IMG/VR virus record: IMGVR_UViG_3300023313_000023
Span: 1-30,099 of that record
Direction: 5' to 3' (one strand)
Length of the DNA stretch: 30,099 nucleotides
Origin: a virus
Shown: positions 1-5,111 of the stretch, in pieces
Position numbering within the stretch: position 1 is the stretch's first letter
How the letters are laid out: every line of letters begins with the position of its first letter
Notes under the pieces: model-generated
What the model was told of the DNA's origin: nothing
The model's input: only the letters and a program-made list of their open reading frames with translations
Databases searched by the model: none
Position numbers and translations under genes: made by a program

Positions 1-410
1 GATCTGGGGATGCCATTAAAACCTGCTGGTTTGTTGTTGTTAAGCGATTGCCATGTTGACAACAAGTCAAAGAATCCCTCAGCAATAAATAGTTTACGCC
101 CCTTTGGGGCTACATTCTGCCCCATTAAGTCACAACTGACGGTTACATCTCCAACAGTAGTGAAACGTCCATTGTTTTTAGGTCTGTTAGGACTATATTT
201 GATGAAACCTACGACCTTACCTTTCTTTGTCACTGGTAGATACCAGGCATCAACCTGCTGGTCAACCTCACTATACATTTGTCTGAGGCCGAAGTGTTTA
301 ATTGTGGCTGTATCTATACCTCTATCTGGTATGGCAAACACCTCTTGAGCATTATCTAATACATATTGCACAGACTCATTGCTCCTCACTTGCTTCTTAA
401 AATTACTCAT
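1..410 (-). CDS. T7 gp4-like primase-helicase, N-terminal part (cut by window edge)
   Basis: The 136 visible residues read as the RNA-polymerase/TOPRIM part of a T7 gp4-type primase that makes primers for lagging-strand synthesis. An N-terminal segment (residues about 20-45, with DRGID) resembles the start of the gp4 primase core. The TOPRIM motif LFIAEGFFDLLS lies at residues 107-118, with the acidic pair Glu111 and Asp115. The helicase half would lie beyond the left edge. No zinc-binding domain precedes the core, unlike T7 gp4A, so the protein resembles the short gp4B form; a small Cys-rich ORF sits directly upstream. The ATG at 410 follows a GGTGG-rich ribosome site. In-frame ATGs at 446 (preceded by AAGGG) and 461 are alternatives, and 446 would overlap the upstream gene. 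Family is fairly certain, start is not. Confidence 0.8.
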   Translation of the reverse strand, partial: MSNFKKQVRSNESVQYVLDNAQEVFAIPDRGIDTATIKHFGLRQMYSEVDQQVDAWYLPVTKKGKVVGFIKYSPNRPKNNGRFTTVGDVTVSCDLMGQNVAPKGRKLFIAEGFFDLLSTWQSLNNNKPAGFNGIPR

Positions 411-429
411 ATTCCCACCACCTTTATTA

Positions 430-609
430 TTATAATCTACAGTCATAATAGCCCTTGCCATGTTTGTACGCTGTTAGGCGCTCATACAAGCTCACTACAG
501 GCTTATCTAGCTTGCCTGAACCATTGCATAGGGGACAAAAAACATCAGCTTGTACAGGCTCTTTGGCACCTGCCATGACAGTACACTCGCACTGGTTATT
601 AGCTATCAT
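430..609 (-). CDS. small Cys-rich (zinc-ribbon-like) protein, 59 aa
   Basis: This short ORF encodes 59 residues with a CxC pair (Cys7, Cys9) and a CPLCNGSGK motif (Cys25, Cys28, residues 25-33). That four-cysteine layout fits a small zinc finger; CxxCxGxG-type motifs occur in DnaJ-like zinc domains and in small phage proteins. Its start overlaps the end of the upstream gene by 11 bases, and its stop lies 20 bases before the ATG of the primase-helicase, so the three are surely co-transcribed. Because the primase here lacks its own zinc-binding domain, a role as a detached zinc module is possible, but the spacing does not match the T7 gp4 zinc domain and this is only a guess. Function unknown. 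Confidence 0.6.
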   Translation of the reverse strand: MIANNQCECTVMAGAKEPVQADVFCPLCNGSGKLDKPVVSLYERLTAYKHGKGYYDCRL

Positions 610-796
610 TGCTCATCTCCCTATGGTCTATCTCACATTGCAAAAGGTAGATGTCTGTCTCTAGTACATGGACAGCAGCTCTAGCGAAGTTGTATTCCTC
701 GCTCCCCACCACATTAGAGCTAATGGTTAGACACTCATTATCTAGCTCATCTTGTAGATATTCTACCTCGTTCTTTAATTCTTTAATGGTTTTCAT
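599..796 (-). CDS. small hypothetical protein with heptad-like helix, 65 aa
   Basis: The 65-residue product begins with a charged helix (residues 1-20, MKTIKELKNEVEYLQDELDN) with leucine and isoleucine spacing typical of a coiled coil, followed by a second helical stretch. It has no cysteine cluster, signal peptide or membrane segment. The start ATG overlaps the stop of the upstream gene as ATGA, and the stop overlaps the next gene by 11 bases, so translation is probably coupled. I do not recognise the family. Position just upstream of the primase suggests early expression, but this does not define a job. Confidence 0.65.
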   Translation of the reverse strand: MKTIKELKNEVEYLQDELDNECLTISSNVVGSEEYNFARAAVHVLETDIYLLQCEIDHREMSNDS

Positions 797-933
797 ACCT
801 CATACCCTCGTTTGTTTAACATTAGTTTAAGTTTGTTAGCCTGGTCTAACCAAAGCTCTCGTTCTTTACCTTTCGCCTTGCTTGCATAGTGTAAGGCTGT
901 GGTGTAGTTCTCTCTCATTTGTTTAATTGGCAT
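793..933 (-). CDS. very small basic protein, 46 aa
   Basis: A 46-codon ORF fills the space between two better supported genes exactly: its ATG lies inside the last codons of the upstream gene (11-base overlap) and its TGA overlaps the ATG of the next gene as ATGA. The product is rich in Lys and Arg (for example KAKGKERE at residues 20-27) and predicted mostly helical. A ribosome site is weak, in line with coupled translation. No family recognised. The tight two-sided overlaps are the main evidence that it is real. Confidence 0.6.
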   Translation of the reverse strand: MPIKQMRENYTTALHYASKAKGKERELWLDQANKLKLMLNKRGYEV

Positions 934-1309
934 GATTTAACTCATCAATGGCTTGTGTTAGTAGCTGTCTTGCTTCCTCAATGGTTAGCTCGTCATCTAG
1001 ACCAACGTCTGCTAACACTGTCTCACCTGCGAAGTAGGCAAGGCCATTAGCTACTGTCTCCGCTGTTACATCAAAAGCACTGCTAGTGGTTTTGCCAAAC
1101 ACCTCTTCCTTGATTGTGATAAGTTCAGAGATGGCACTAAACGAGTCGTTGAAGTGCTTATCAATCCATTTGCCAGCTTCGTAATATCCTATGATATAAT
1201 CATCTTCATTAAAGCAATGGTAATGAAAGTCTTCCATACTATCAACATTATCTAATGTGTCTAGTGCATGGTTTAATAGTTCCAATCTTAATTCGTTTGT
1301 AATGTTCAT
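923..1309 (-). CDS. acidic early protein, 128 aa
   Basis: The product is 128 residues and clearly acidic throughout, with a central stretch YIIGYYEAGKWIDKHF (residues 43-58) that recalls a common family of small phage hypotheticals; I cannot name it. The ATG at 1309 is chosen because GGAG sits seven bases upstream; a TTG at 1321 in the same frame would put that ribosome site inside the gene. It is the first gene after the minus-strand promoter at 1353-1381 and overlaps the following gene by 11 bases. High acidity is also seen in DNA-mimic anti-host proteins such as T7 Ocr, but nothing here proves such a role. Confidence 0.75.
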   Translation of the reverse strand: MNITNELRLELLNHALDTLDNVDSMEDFHYHCFNEDDYIIGYYEAGKWIDKHFNDSFSAISELITIKEEVFGKTTSSAFDVTAETVANGLAYFAGETVLADVGLDDELTIEEARQLLTQAIDELNHAN

Positions 1310-1352
1310 AATATTCTCCAAACTGTTAATGTTTATTTACTGTCTGGCTGGG

Positions 1353-1381
1353 AGTTTACAGAAGTGTAAACAACAAGTCAA
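1353..1381 (-). promoter_or_regulatory. minus-strand sigma70-like promoter with dyad operator
   Basis: Reading leftward, TTGACT (1381-1376) is followed after 17 bases by TAAACT (1358-1353), with AT-rich sequence upstream that could act as an UP element. A perfect inverted repeat GTTTACAGAAGTGTAAAC (1354-1371; 7-bp arms, 4-base centre) covers the -10 and half the spacer, where a bound repressor would block polymerase. The start point would fall near 1346, some 37 bases before the ATG at 1309. Confidence 0.6.
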
Positions 1382-1452
1382 GGTTTATTTTCTATTTATT
1401 TATATCTATTTTCTAAAACTAAATCCCTTTATAAAACAACAAGTTATAAAAT

Positions 1453-1486
1453 GACACTTTACATACCTATTTGCTAACGCTATAAT
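1453..1486 (+). promoter_or_regulatory. rightward promoter, copy 1 of the ACACTTTACAT repeat
   Basis: TTTACA (1458-1463) and TATAAT (1481-1486) are 17 bases apart, an excellent sigma70 match. The ACACTTTACAT block and a downstream ACGC block recur at identical spacing at 4309-4341 and 5112-5144, both of which point into the late genes. This copy points rightward into a region where all genes run leftward, so its transcript would be antisense to the genes at 1608-2029. Start point about 1493. Confidence 0.65.
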
Positions 1487-1492
1487 ACTATA

Positions 1493-1610
1493 TAGGTGGT
1501 TCACAACCACAAGCAAACTATCTAAACTTTCGTTAGCTCTCTACTCTACTACTTAGCTAACAAACTAGTTAATAATAGTTTAGAGAATAAGGAGAGTTTA
1601 CTAGTTGTTA
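1493..1610 (+). ncRNA. candidate structured non-coding or antisense RNA
   Basis: Immediately after the rightward promoter come consecutive perfect stems: GTGGTT/AACCAC with a 3-base loop (1496-1510), GTTAGCT/AGCTAAC (1532-1561), AAACTA/TAGTTT (1562-1581), and an alternative longer pairing of 1558-1569 with 1600-1610 (11 bp with one bulged A) that encloses AAGGAG. No ORF of useful length follows. The same stems would also form in a leftward transcript reading through the gap, so strand is uncertain. The 3' end is not defined; a further dyad, GACCACC-A-GGTGGTC, lies at 1613-1627. Confidence 0.35.
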
Positions 1611-1847
1611 ATGACCACCAGGTGGTCTATAAGGATATAAGTTTCCGTCAGTATCATAACAAAACAATACTCCTGATAGCTCTTGCCAGTCTCCTGTAAA
1701 CTTCTTTTGTTTGGTTGTCATAGTAGTCTTAACCTTAACACTGGCTAAGCATTTGTTGATGTTATCATTGTCTTTAACTATATATGTTAACACTACTAAC
1801 AAGATAACAGTCATAACTAGGTATGTATTACGCTTGCTCACGCTCAC
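1608..1847 (-). CDS. small single-pass membrane protein, 79 aa
   Basis: The 79-residue product has a short basic N-terminus (MSVSKRNTY) and one hydrophobic segment (about residues 9-24, YLVMTVILLVVLTYIV), so it is probably anchored in the inner membrane. The remaining soluble part, about 55 residues, ends in a proline/glycine tail. Its ATG overlaps the stop of the upstream gene by four bases, which supports translation as part of the same operon. The last codons form a perfect dyad in DNA (1613-1627). No family recognised; a small early membrane protein could act on host physiology or superinfection, but nothing shows this. Confidence 0.65.
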   Translation of the reverse strand: MSVSKRNTYLVMTVILLVVLTYIVKDNDNINKCLASVKVKTTMTTKQKKFTGDWQELSGVLFCYDTDGNLYPYRPPGGH

Positions 1848-2029
1848 GATGCTTGCTCCTTAAGTAAGTCTATACCTGTTGACTCCTTGATGATGCTTGC
1901 CAGCTTGCCATTGTCTGAAGCTAACCCATCTTTGTAGCCATCAAGGTATAGTTCGGTGAGTAGTAGGTCTATACTATCCCTGTTTAAATCACTGCTTGCT
2001 AGTAGCTCTGCTAGTTGTTTAATGTTCAT
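1844..2029 (-). CDS. small helical hypothetical protein, 61 aa
   Basis: A 61-residue product, MNIKQLAELLASSDLNRDSI at the start, leucine-rich and predicted helical with no membrane segment. An AGGAG ribosome site lies about eight bases upstream of the ATG, the clearest in this part of the cluster. It overlaps the next gene as ATGA. The first four residues (MNIK) match the start of the protein at 2564-2788, which may reflect shared start-region sequence more than homology. Function unknown. Confidence 0.65.
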   Translation of the reverse strand: MNIKQLAELLASSDLNRDSIDLLLTELYLDGYKDGLASDNGKLASIIKESTGIDLLKEQAS

Positions 2030-2088
2030 TAGTTTAGCTCCTGTAAGGCTGTATAAGCCTCGTTAGTTGTTGGTCATACATTGGTATA

Positions 2089-2117
2089 GGTCAAGGCAAA
2101 ATAACGTCACCTTGACC
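2089..2117. repeat. perfect 8-bp inverted repeat between early genes
   Basis: GGTCAAGG (2089-2096) and CCTTGACC (2110-2117) are exact reverse complements separated by 13 bases. They lie in the only sizeable gap (2030-2130) of the upstream half of the early operon. No T-run follows on either strand, so it is not a standard terminator; it could be a processing stem or an operator. Confidence 0.5.
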
Positions 2118-2130
2118 CCTTGTAGGCTGT

Positions 2131-2286
2131 TTAACCTAGTAATACAACCTCGCTCTCTCTATTCTCTTCAATCATATCAAGCAAGCCCTTGACACACTCA
2201 GTGAGACTAGCGGAGGTAACAGTTAAACAGTCATAATTATCATCACTAGTCCCTACCCAAATGCCTTGTACTCTTGTGAAGCTCAT
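2131..2286 (-). CDS. very small hypothetical protein, 51 aa
   Basis: A 51-codon ORF, starting MSFTRVQGIWVG, with two cysteines (20 and 31) and an acidic C-terminal half. The ATG overlaps the TGA of the upstream gene as ATGA. Upstream lies AAGGGG, a good ribosome site placed about ten bases before the ATG. No family recognised. It is shorter than many gene finders accept, but both the ribosome site and the coupled start support it. Confidence 0.55.
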   Translation of the reverse strand: MSFTRVQGIWVGTSDDNYDCLTVTSASLTECVKGLLDMIEENRESEVVLLG

Positions 2287-2417
2287 GATTCACACCCCTT
2301 GTTAGTTGCTCTGCTTATTAATTCAACCACCACTACCGTGATGATAACCAACACTACCTGAGTTAAACTAAAATCTGGTAGTGCGCCTGTTAATGTAGCC
2401 CATGCTGAATATAACAT
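2283..2417 (-). CDS. very small membrane peptide, 44 aa
   Basis: A 44-residue product with one hydrophobic helix (about residues 19-34, TQVVLVIITVVVVELI), enough for one membrane pass, and a polar C-terminus ending KGCES. Its ATG lies five bases after the stop of the preceding membrane peptide (2422-2562) and is preceded by GAGGGTGAGA, a usable ribosome site. The stop overlaps the next gene as ATGA. Two membrane peptides side by side in an early operon are worth noting; function is unknown. Confidence 0.55.
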   Translation of the reverse strand: MLYSAWATLTGALPDFSLTQVVLVIITVVVVELISRATNKGCES

Positions 2418-2421
2418 TATC

Positions 2422-2562
2422 TCACCCTCTCATTGACTCAATCATCTTGTAAGTGAATATGCCTAATCCTATAGCCAATACAACTGTTAGGGCAATAAGG
2501 CTATTTTGGCCTGTGTTAAGCCAAGTCATGGCGTTAAAGAATAGTTCTGCTATGGTGTTCAT
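2422..2562 (-). CDS. very small membrane peptide, 46 aa
   Basis: A 46-residue product with a hydrophobic segment at about residues 22-38 (LIALTVVLAIGLGIFTY), flanked by a mostly uncharged N-terminus and a short basic C-terminal tail. The ATG follows GAGGGA by eight bases and starts one base after the stop of the upstream gene. It is followed directly by a second membrane peptide. Small membrane peptides of early phage operons sometimes inhibit host functions or block superinfection; that is only a possible role here. Confidence 0.55.
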   Translation of the reverse strand: MNTIAELFFNAMTWLNTGQNSLIALTVVLAIGLGIFTYKMIESMRG

Positions 2563-2563
2563 T

Positions 2564-2788
2564 TTATAATCCCTCGATGACAGTGTCGACTGCTTCTATC
2601 ATCTCTTCAGTTGACCATGCCTCGTTATCTTGTGATGTGTTGACTGCCCACCACTTGTTGATAAGACTCACATCTACCAAGCCATTGTCCACCAGGCCTT
2701 CCATGTCTTCCTCTGTTACAAACCAAAACATGTCGCTGTTATGTTGGTTTGCTATGATGTCTTTCATTGCTGCTTCTTTAATGTTCAT
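2564..2788 (-). CDS. small acidic hypothetical protein, 74 aa
   Basis: The 74-residue product is acidic and rich in aromatic residues (MFWFVTEEDMEGL at about 20-32 and KWWAV at 45-49), soluble in appearance, without cysteine. A strong G-rich ribosome site (GAGGGGGG) precedes the ATG, and the first 11 bases overlap the upstream gene. No family recognised. The codon content and operon position support it as a real early gene. Confidence 0.65.
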   Translation of the reverse strand: MNIKEAAMKDIIANQHNSDMFWFVTEEDMEGLVDNGLVDVSLINKWWAVNTSQDNEAWSTEEMIEAVDTVIEGL

Positions 2789-2987
2789 TTGTCTTACCCC
2801 CCTCTGTTTCCGCTTCCGCTTGTGCTTGGGTTAATAATTTAATCATACTAACCCCCCTATCAAATTCTTTATTGCTCATCGGCTGGTGTAGTGAATCTAT
2901 GATAGCTTGAATTGCTATGCCTATAGTATCATTGTTTTGTTCCATGGTTGAGAACAATAGATAGATAGGTAGGTTTGAATAGTCCAT
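2778..2987 (-). CDS. small hypothetical protein, 69 aa
   Basis: A 69-residue product with a helical N-terminal half (residues 4-34) and a polar, Gln/Glu/Ala-rich C-terminus (LTQAQAEAETEGG). AAGGAT lies seven bases before the ATG. It is separated from the first early gene by only 35 bases and overlaps the next by 11. No signal peptide or clear membrane segment. Function unknown. Confidence 0.65.
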   Translation of the reverse strand: MDYSNLPIYLLFSTMEQNNDTIGIAIQAIIDSLHQPMSNKEFDRGVSMIKLLTQAQAEAETEGGKTNEH

Positions 2988-3022
2988 GTTATATCCTTGC
3001 CGCCAATGGGCGGCCTTGTTTG

Positions 3023-3217
3023 TTAGTTTATTAAATAAGTCTTCACTTGCTTTAGAGTTTGGTAAGACTCCTCAAAGCTTCTATCTTCTACACCATACCC
3101 AGTGTCAATCATCTGGTAGAGAGCCCAAGTGTTGGAGTCCTGGCCATCTATCTCCCAGCTCTTGCCATCACTGGTAGTGGCTGTGTATATCCTGTAGTGC
3201 TTTTTGATTAGTTTCAT
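3023..3217 (-). CDS. first gene of the leftward early operon, 64 aa
   Basis: The 64-residue product (MKLIKKHYRIYTATTSDGKS at the start) has a basic N-terminus and a beta-rich pattern with a WEIDGQDS turn, ending in a helix. The ATG at 3217 follows GAGGAGAGAG, one of the strongest ribosome sites in the window; a TTG at 3250 in the same frame would leave this site inside the gene and coincide with the promoter -10, so it is rejected as start. It lies directly behind the strong promoter at 3250-3277 and so is likely the first early protein made. No family recognised. Confidence 0.7.
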   Translation of the reverse strand: MKLIKKHYRIYTATTSDGKSWEIDGQDSNTWALYQMIDTGYGVEDRSFEESYQTLKQVKTYLIN

Positions 3218-3249
3218 AATGTTTCTCTCTCCTCGTTTAAGTTGTAGCA

Positions 3250-3277
3250 AGTATAGCCCTATGATTCAGGATGTCAA
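3250..3277 (-). promoter_or_regulatory. strong leftward sigma70 promoter for the early operon
   Basis: On the minus strand TTGACA (3277-3272) is followed after 16 bases by TATACT (3255-3250): a perfect -35 and a 5/6 -10. The start point would be near 3243, about 26 bases upstream of the first early ATG, leaving room for its GAGGAG ribosome site. Nothing else in the window matches the host consensus so well in this direction. Confidence 0.75.
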
Positions 3278-3393
3278 CAACTCATTGTGTTTAATTTCAC
3301 TGGTCGGAGGAGTGGATATAGACACCCTTTATAGGTAATCAAAAAACATGCTTTTCTCGCCCATTCAACGAACTCACTAGCACCCCCAAACTG

Positions 3394-3419
3394 TAAAGGT
3401 AACAACGCAAGCACCTTTA
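3394..3419. repeat. 7-bp perfect inverted repeat
   Basis: TAAAGGT (3394-3400) and ACCTTTA (3413-3419) are exact reverse complements with a 12-base loop. A second weaker stem (AGAGCC/GGCTTT with one G-T pair, 3421-3439) follows at once. No T-run; role unknown. Confidence 0.4.
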
Positions 3420-3583
3420 GAGAGCCTTATAGGGGCTTTAACAGCGGAATAGTTGTTGGTATGAATGTTGCATGGGGCAATAGTATAGAGACAAACTATA
3501 ATCATAGGGGCAAGATAGTCTGAATGTATGATGAGCTATAGGGATAAGGTTAGCTAGGCTAAGTATGTTTGTTAGTGGGCTTA

Positions 3584-3599
3584 TGTGACTATGGTCACA
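3584..3599. promoter_or_regulatory. TGTGA-N6-TCACA dyad (CRP-like site)
   Basis: TGTGACTATGGTCACA has perfect 6-bp arms and both half-sites of the enterobacterial/vibrio CRP consensus at the correct spacing. It lies next to a leftward TTTACA (3613-3608) with CATAGT 16 bases on, which would place the dyad over a -10, and upstream of a rightward TTGACA (3622-3627) with a poor -10. No binding is proven. Confidence 0.35.
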
Positions 3600-3721
3600 C
3601 AACTATAAATGTAAAGTACACTTGACACGTGTTACTTCCATGGGGCTAGTGTTATCTATGACCTCTTGCTACTACAAATGTAAGGGGGCTAGAATCTCTT
3701 GCCAATGTTCTCGCGGGGGAC

Positions 3722-3746
3722 GAGAGAAAAAGGGGGGAGGGGGGGA
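3722..3746 (+). other. 25-base all-purine tract with G6-A-G7
   Basis: The + strand is purine only from 3722 to 3746 and contains a run of six G, one A and seven G (3732-3745). A short TCTCG/CGAGA stem brackets a G5 run just upstream (3710-3724). Such a tract can form G-quadruplex or triplex DNA or stabilise an R-loop; role unknown. Confidence 0.5.
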
Positions 3747-3855
3747 TAAGGAGTCTTGATAGGGAGGTGCAACACACCTATAATAATTTATCATAGAAAA
3801 TCACTGAGGACCTTGCACTTACCATAAAGGGGGATAATGATAACTATAACTGCCA

Positions 3856-3938
3856 TACCCACAATGGGTACCATAGTCCCCAAAGGGGGACCTATATGCT
3901 TTAACAATAAAGCACAATGGTCATTAAGGGGGTTAATG
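3856..3938. repeat. array of four consecutive perfect hairpins
   Basis: Four 6-bp perfect stems follow one another: TACCCA-CAA-TGGGTA (3856-3870), GTCCCC-AAAG-GGGGAC (3876-3891), GCTTTA-ACAA-TAAAGC (3898-3913) and CATTAA-GGGGG-TTAATG (3922-3938). Gaps between them are 5, 6 and 8 bases, loops 3 to 5 bases. No ORF runs through, and no T-run makes any of them a normal terminator. Confidence 0.6.
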
Positions 3939-4222
3939 CTCTATATACAAGTCATTAGCTAGAGTATACATAGTTGTTTACTCCCTTACTATCTAAAGGA
4001 AAACATAGCTAATGGCTCCTATTCCGTATTATTGTAGGGAAACACACTGTAAGGCTCTGAGAGGCTCTGTAAGAGACGCAGAGGGTTAAGTAACCCGATG
4101 CTATGGGGTGAGGGTAGATAATGGCGTAGAGAGGCTAATAGAGGGCTTAGCGTTGATGCTTACACTTTAGAGCTTGTATCATTCTGCTTCGGTCTACCGA
4201 CCTCGCACTGGACCTTCTTGGG

Positions 4223-4254
4223 GCTTATAAAATAATAATAAATAATTTATAAGC
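4223..4254. repeat. AT-rich 9-bp inverted repeat upstream of the late promoter
   Basis: GCTTATAAA (4223-4231) and TTTATAAGC (4246-4254) are perfect reverse complements around a 14-base loop of only A and T. The surrounding 4223-4310 is very AT-rich. It could be an easily unwound element of an origin or part of the promoter region's control; no decisive motif is seen. Confidence 0.45.
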
Positions 4255-4308
4255 TAACTCATTGACAACTAAGTGGTTGAGTAAATAGTTTATAATAATA
4301 TAGAAATA

Positions 4309-4341
4309 ACACTTTACATTGGGGGTCTTTGACGCGATATT
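4309..4341 (+). promoter_or_regulatory. rightward promoter, copy 2 of the ACACTTTACAT repeat
   Basis: AAATAACACTTTACATTG (4304-4321) is shared base for base with copy 3. TTTACA (4313-4318) is followed after 17 bases by GATATT (4336-4341), preceded by TTGACGC, again shared. The start point near 4348 gives a leader of about 360 bases before the first late gene; that leader contains the stem ACCTAG/CTAGGT (4527-4544) but no gene. A further TTGACA at 4262-4267 with AATAGT 17 bases on could add a second start. Confidence 0.6.
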
Positions 4342-4707
4342 AGGTAGGGCTAAGCATTAAGTTGTTTAGTGTTGACCTTCACCTCCGGGTTCCAATTGTT
4401 AGTTTGGTGAGATGACTAACAGCTAGTAGAGCACAGATAGCTAAGCTAGTAGCGGATAAACAGAATAGGCAATAGAGTAGTTGAGAGCTAGTTAGCTTGC
4501 ATACCAAATAGAAGCCACCTCAAGTGACCTAGTTAAGTCTAGGTGTTAGTCAAGAGTAAGACTTAAACATTACTTTCTGATAAAGACCTTCTCACACTAA
4601 GTTATATAGAAGATAAAGAGTAGACCTTGCACACACCTCTCTTACCCTTATATATTATCACTTAGGAACTACGGGGGTATTATATATAAATTATAGAGAA
4701 CTAACTA

Positions 4708-4893
4708 ATGAAACTAACTCTACAAGACCATCATAGAACTATAACTATAGAAGAAGAGTCTTTCTGTGATGTTCATGAGGCTCTAGAACTTTGTACTCTA
4801 GCCCTCCTGGCACAAGGCTATCACAAAGAATCTGTAGACAGAGCTGTTCTCTCTCTAGCTCTAACCATAGAAGAGGACTCTGTAGATGCTTAG
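4708..4893 (+). CDS. first rightward gene, small hypothetical protein, 61 aa
   Basis: The 61-residue product is acidic with two cysteines and a helical centre (VHEALELCTLALLAQGY, residues 22-38). It begins the rightward block after the long leader from the promoter at 4309. The ribosome site is weak (AGAGAA about nine bases before the ATG). It overlaps the next gene by eight bases. No family recognised. An AT-rich stretch just upstream (4676-4695) could hold another promoter but has no clear -35. Confidence 0.6.
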   Translation: MKLTLQDHHRTITIEEESFCDVHEALELCTLALLAQGYHKESVDRAVLSLALTIEEDSVDA

Positions 4894-5098
4894 CAAACCT
4901 TTCTATGACAAGACTAGCTCAGCTAAATACTTAGCTCTAACTGATGTATTTGCGGAGTCTCTAAGCAAGAGATTAGCTGAAGAAGGTCTAACTATGCAGA
5001 TAAGTCCCGCTATAGATGGATTTAATTTCCATATAGGAAATGAAGTTTATTGCTTATTAAACAATGGGGTAGAGGCTATGTGGCAGAGGGTGGCATAA
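4886..5098 (+). CDS. small hypothetical protein, 70 aa
   Basis: A 70-residue soluble-looking product with a helical N-terminal half (residues 13-34) followed by beta-like segments and a C-terminal EAMWQRVA. GAGGA lies ten bases ahead of the ATG within the upstream gene, with which it overlaps by eight bases. The stop comes just before the third promoter repeat. No family recognised, and nothing in the context gives a function beyond late-region location. Confidence 0.6.
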   Translation: MLSKPFYDKTSSAKYLALTDVFAESLSKRLAEEGLTMQISPAIDGFNFHIGNEVYCLLNNGVEAMWQRVA

Positions 5099-5111
5099 TT
5101 ATATGAAAATA

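Larger units (their letters stand above)
3278..4707. other. 1.4-kb divergent intergenic region without a convincing gene
   Basis: All genes to the left run leftward and all to the right run rightward. Only very short ORFs are present (for example 25 codons at 4012-4089). The region holds small hairpins at 3394-3419, 3421-3439, 3550-3562, 3765-3779, 3856-3938, 4083-4096 and 4527-4544, G-runs of five or more on the + strand between 3680 and 3935, a CRP-like dyad, an AT-rich inverted repeat and the promoter at 4309. In a T7-supergroup phage such a region is a plausible place for a replication origin, early promoters or the terminal repeat. Which of these applies cannot be told from one window. 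Confidence 0.6.

Noticed and set aside
10-348. Plus-strand ORF of 112 codons at the left edge
   Set aside because: The minus strand of the same stretch encodes a recognisable primase core, so this frame is a shadow.
3461-3523. 20-codon ORF in the intergenic region
   Set aside because: No ribosome site and no sign of coding beyond chance.
4012-4089. 25-codon ORF with two cysteines after AAAGGA
   Set aside because: Very short, ribosome site too far from the ATG, and it overlaps the GGGTT/AACCC stem; not enough to call a gene.
4385-4410. GGGTTCCAAT, like a tRNA T-arm
   Set aside because: The flanks do not form a 5-bp T-stem and no anticodon arm or acceptor stem can be built around it.
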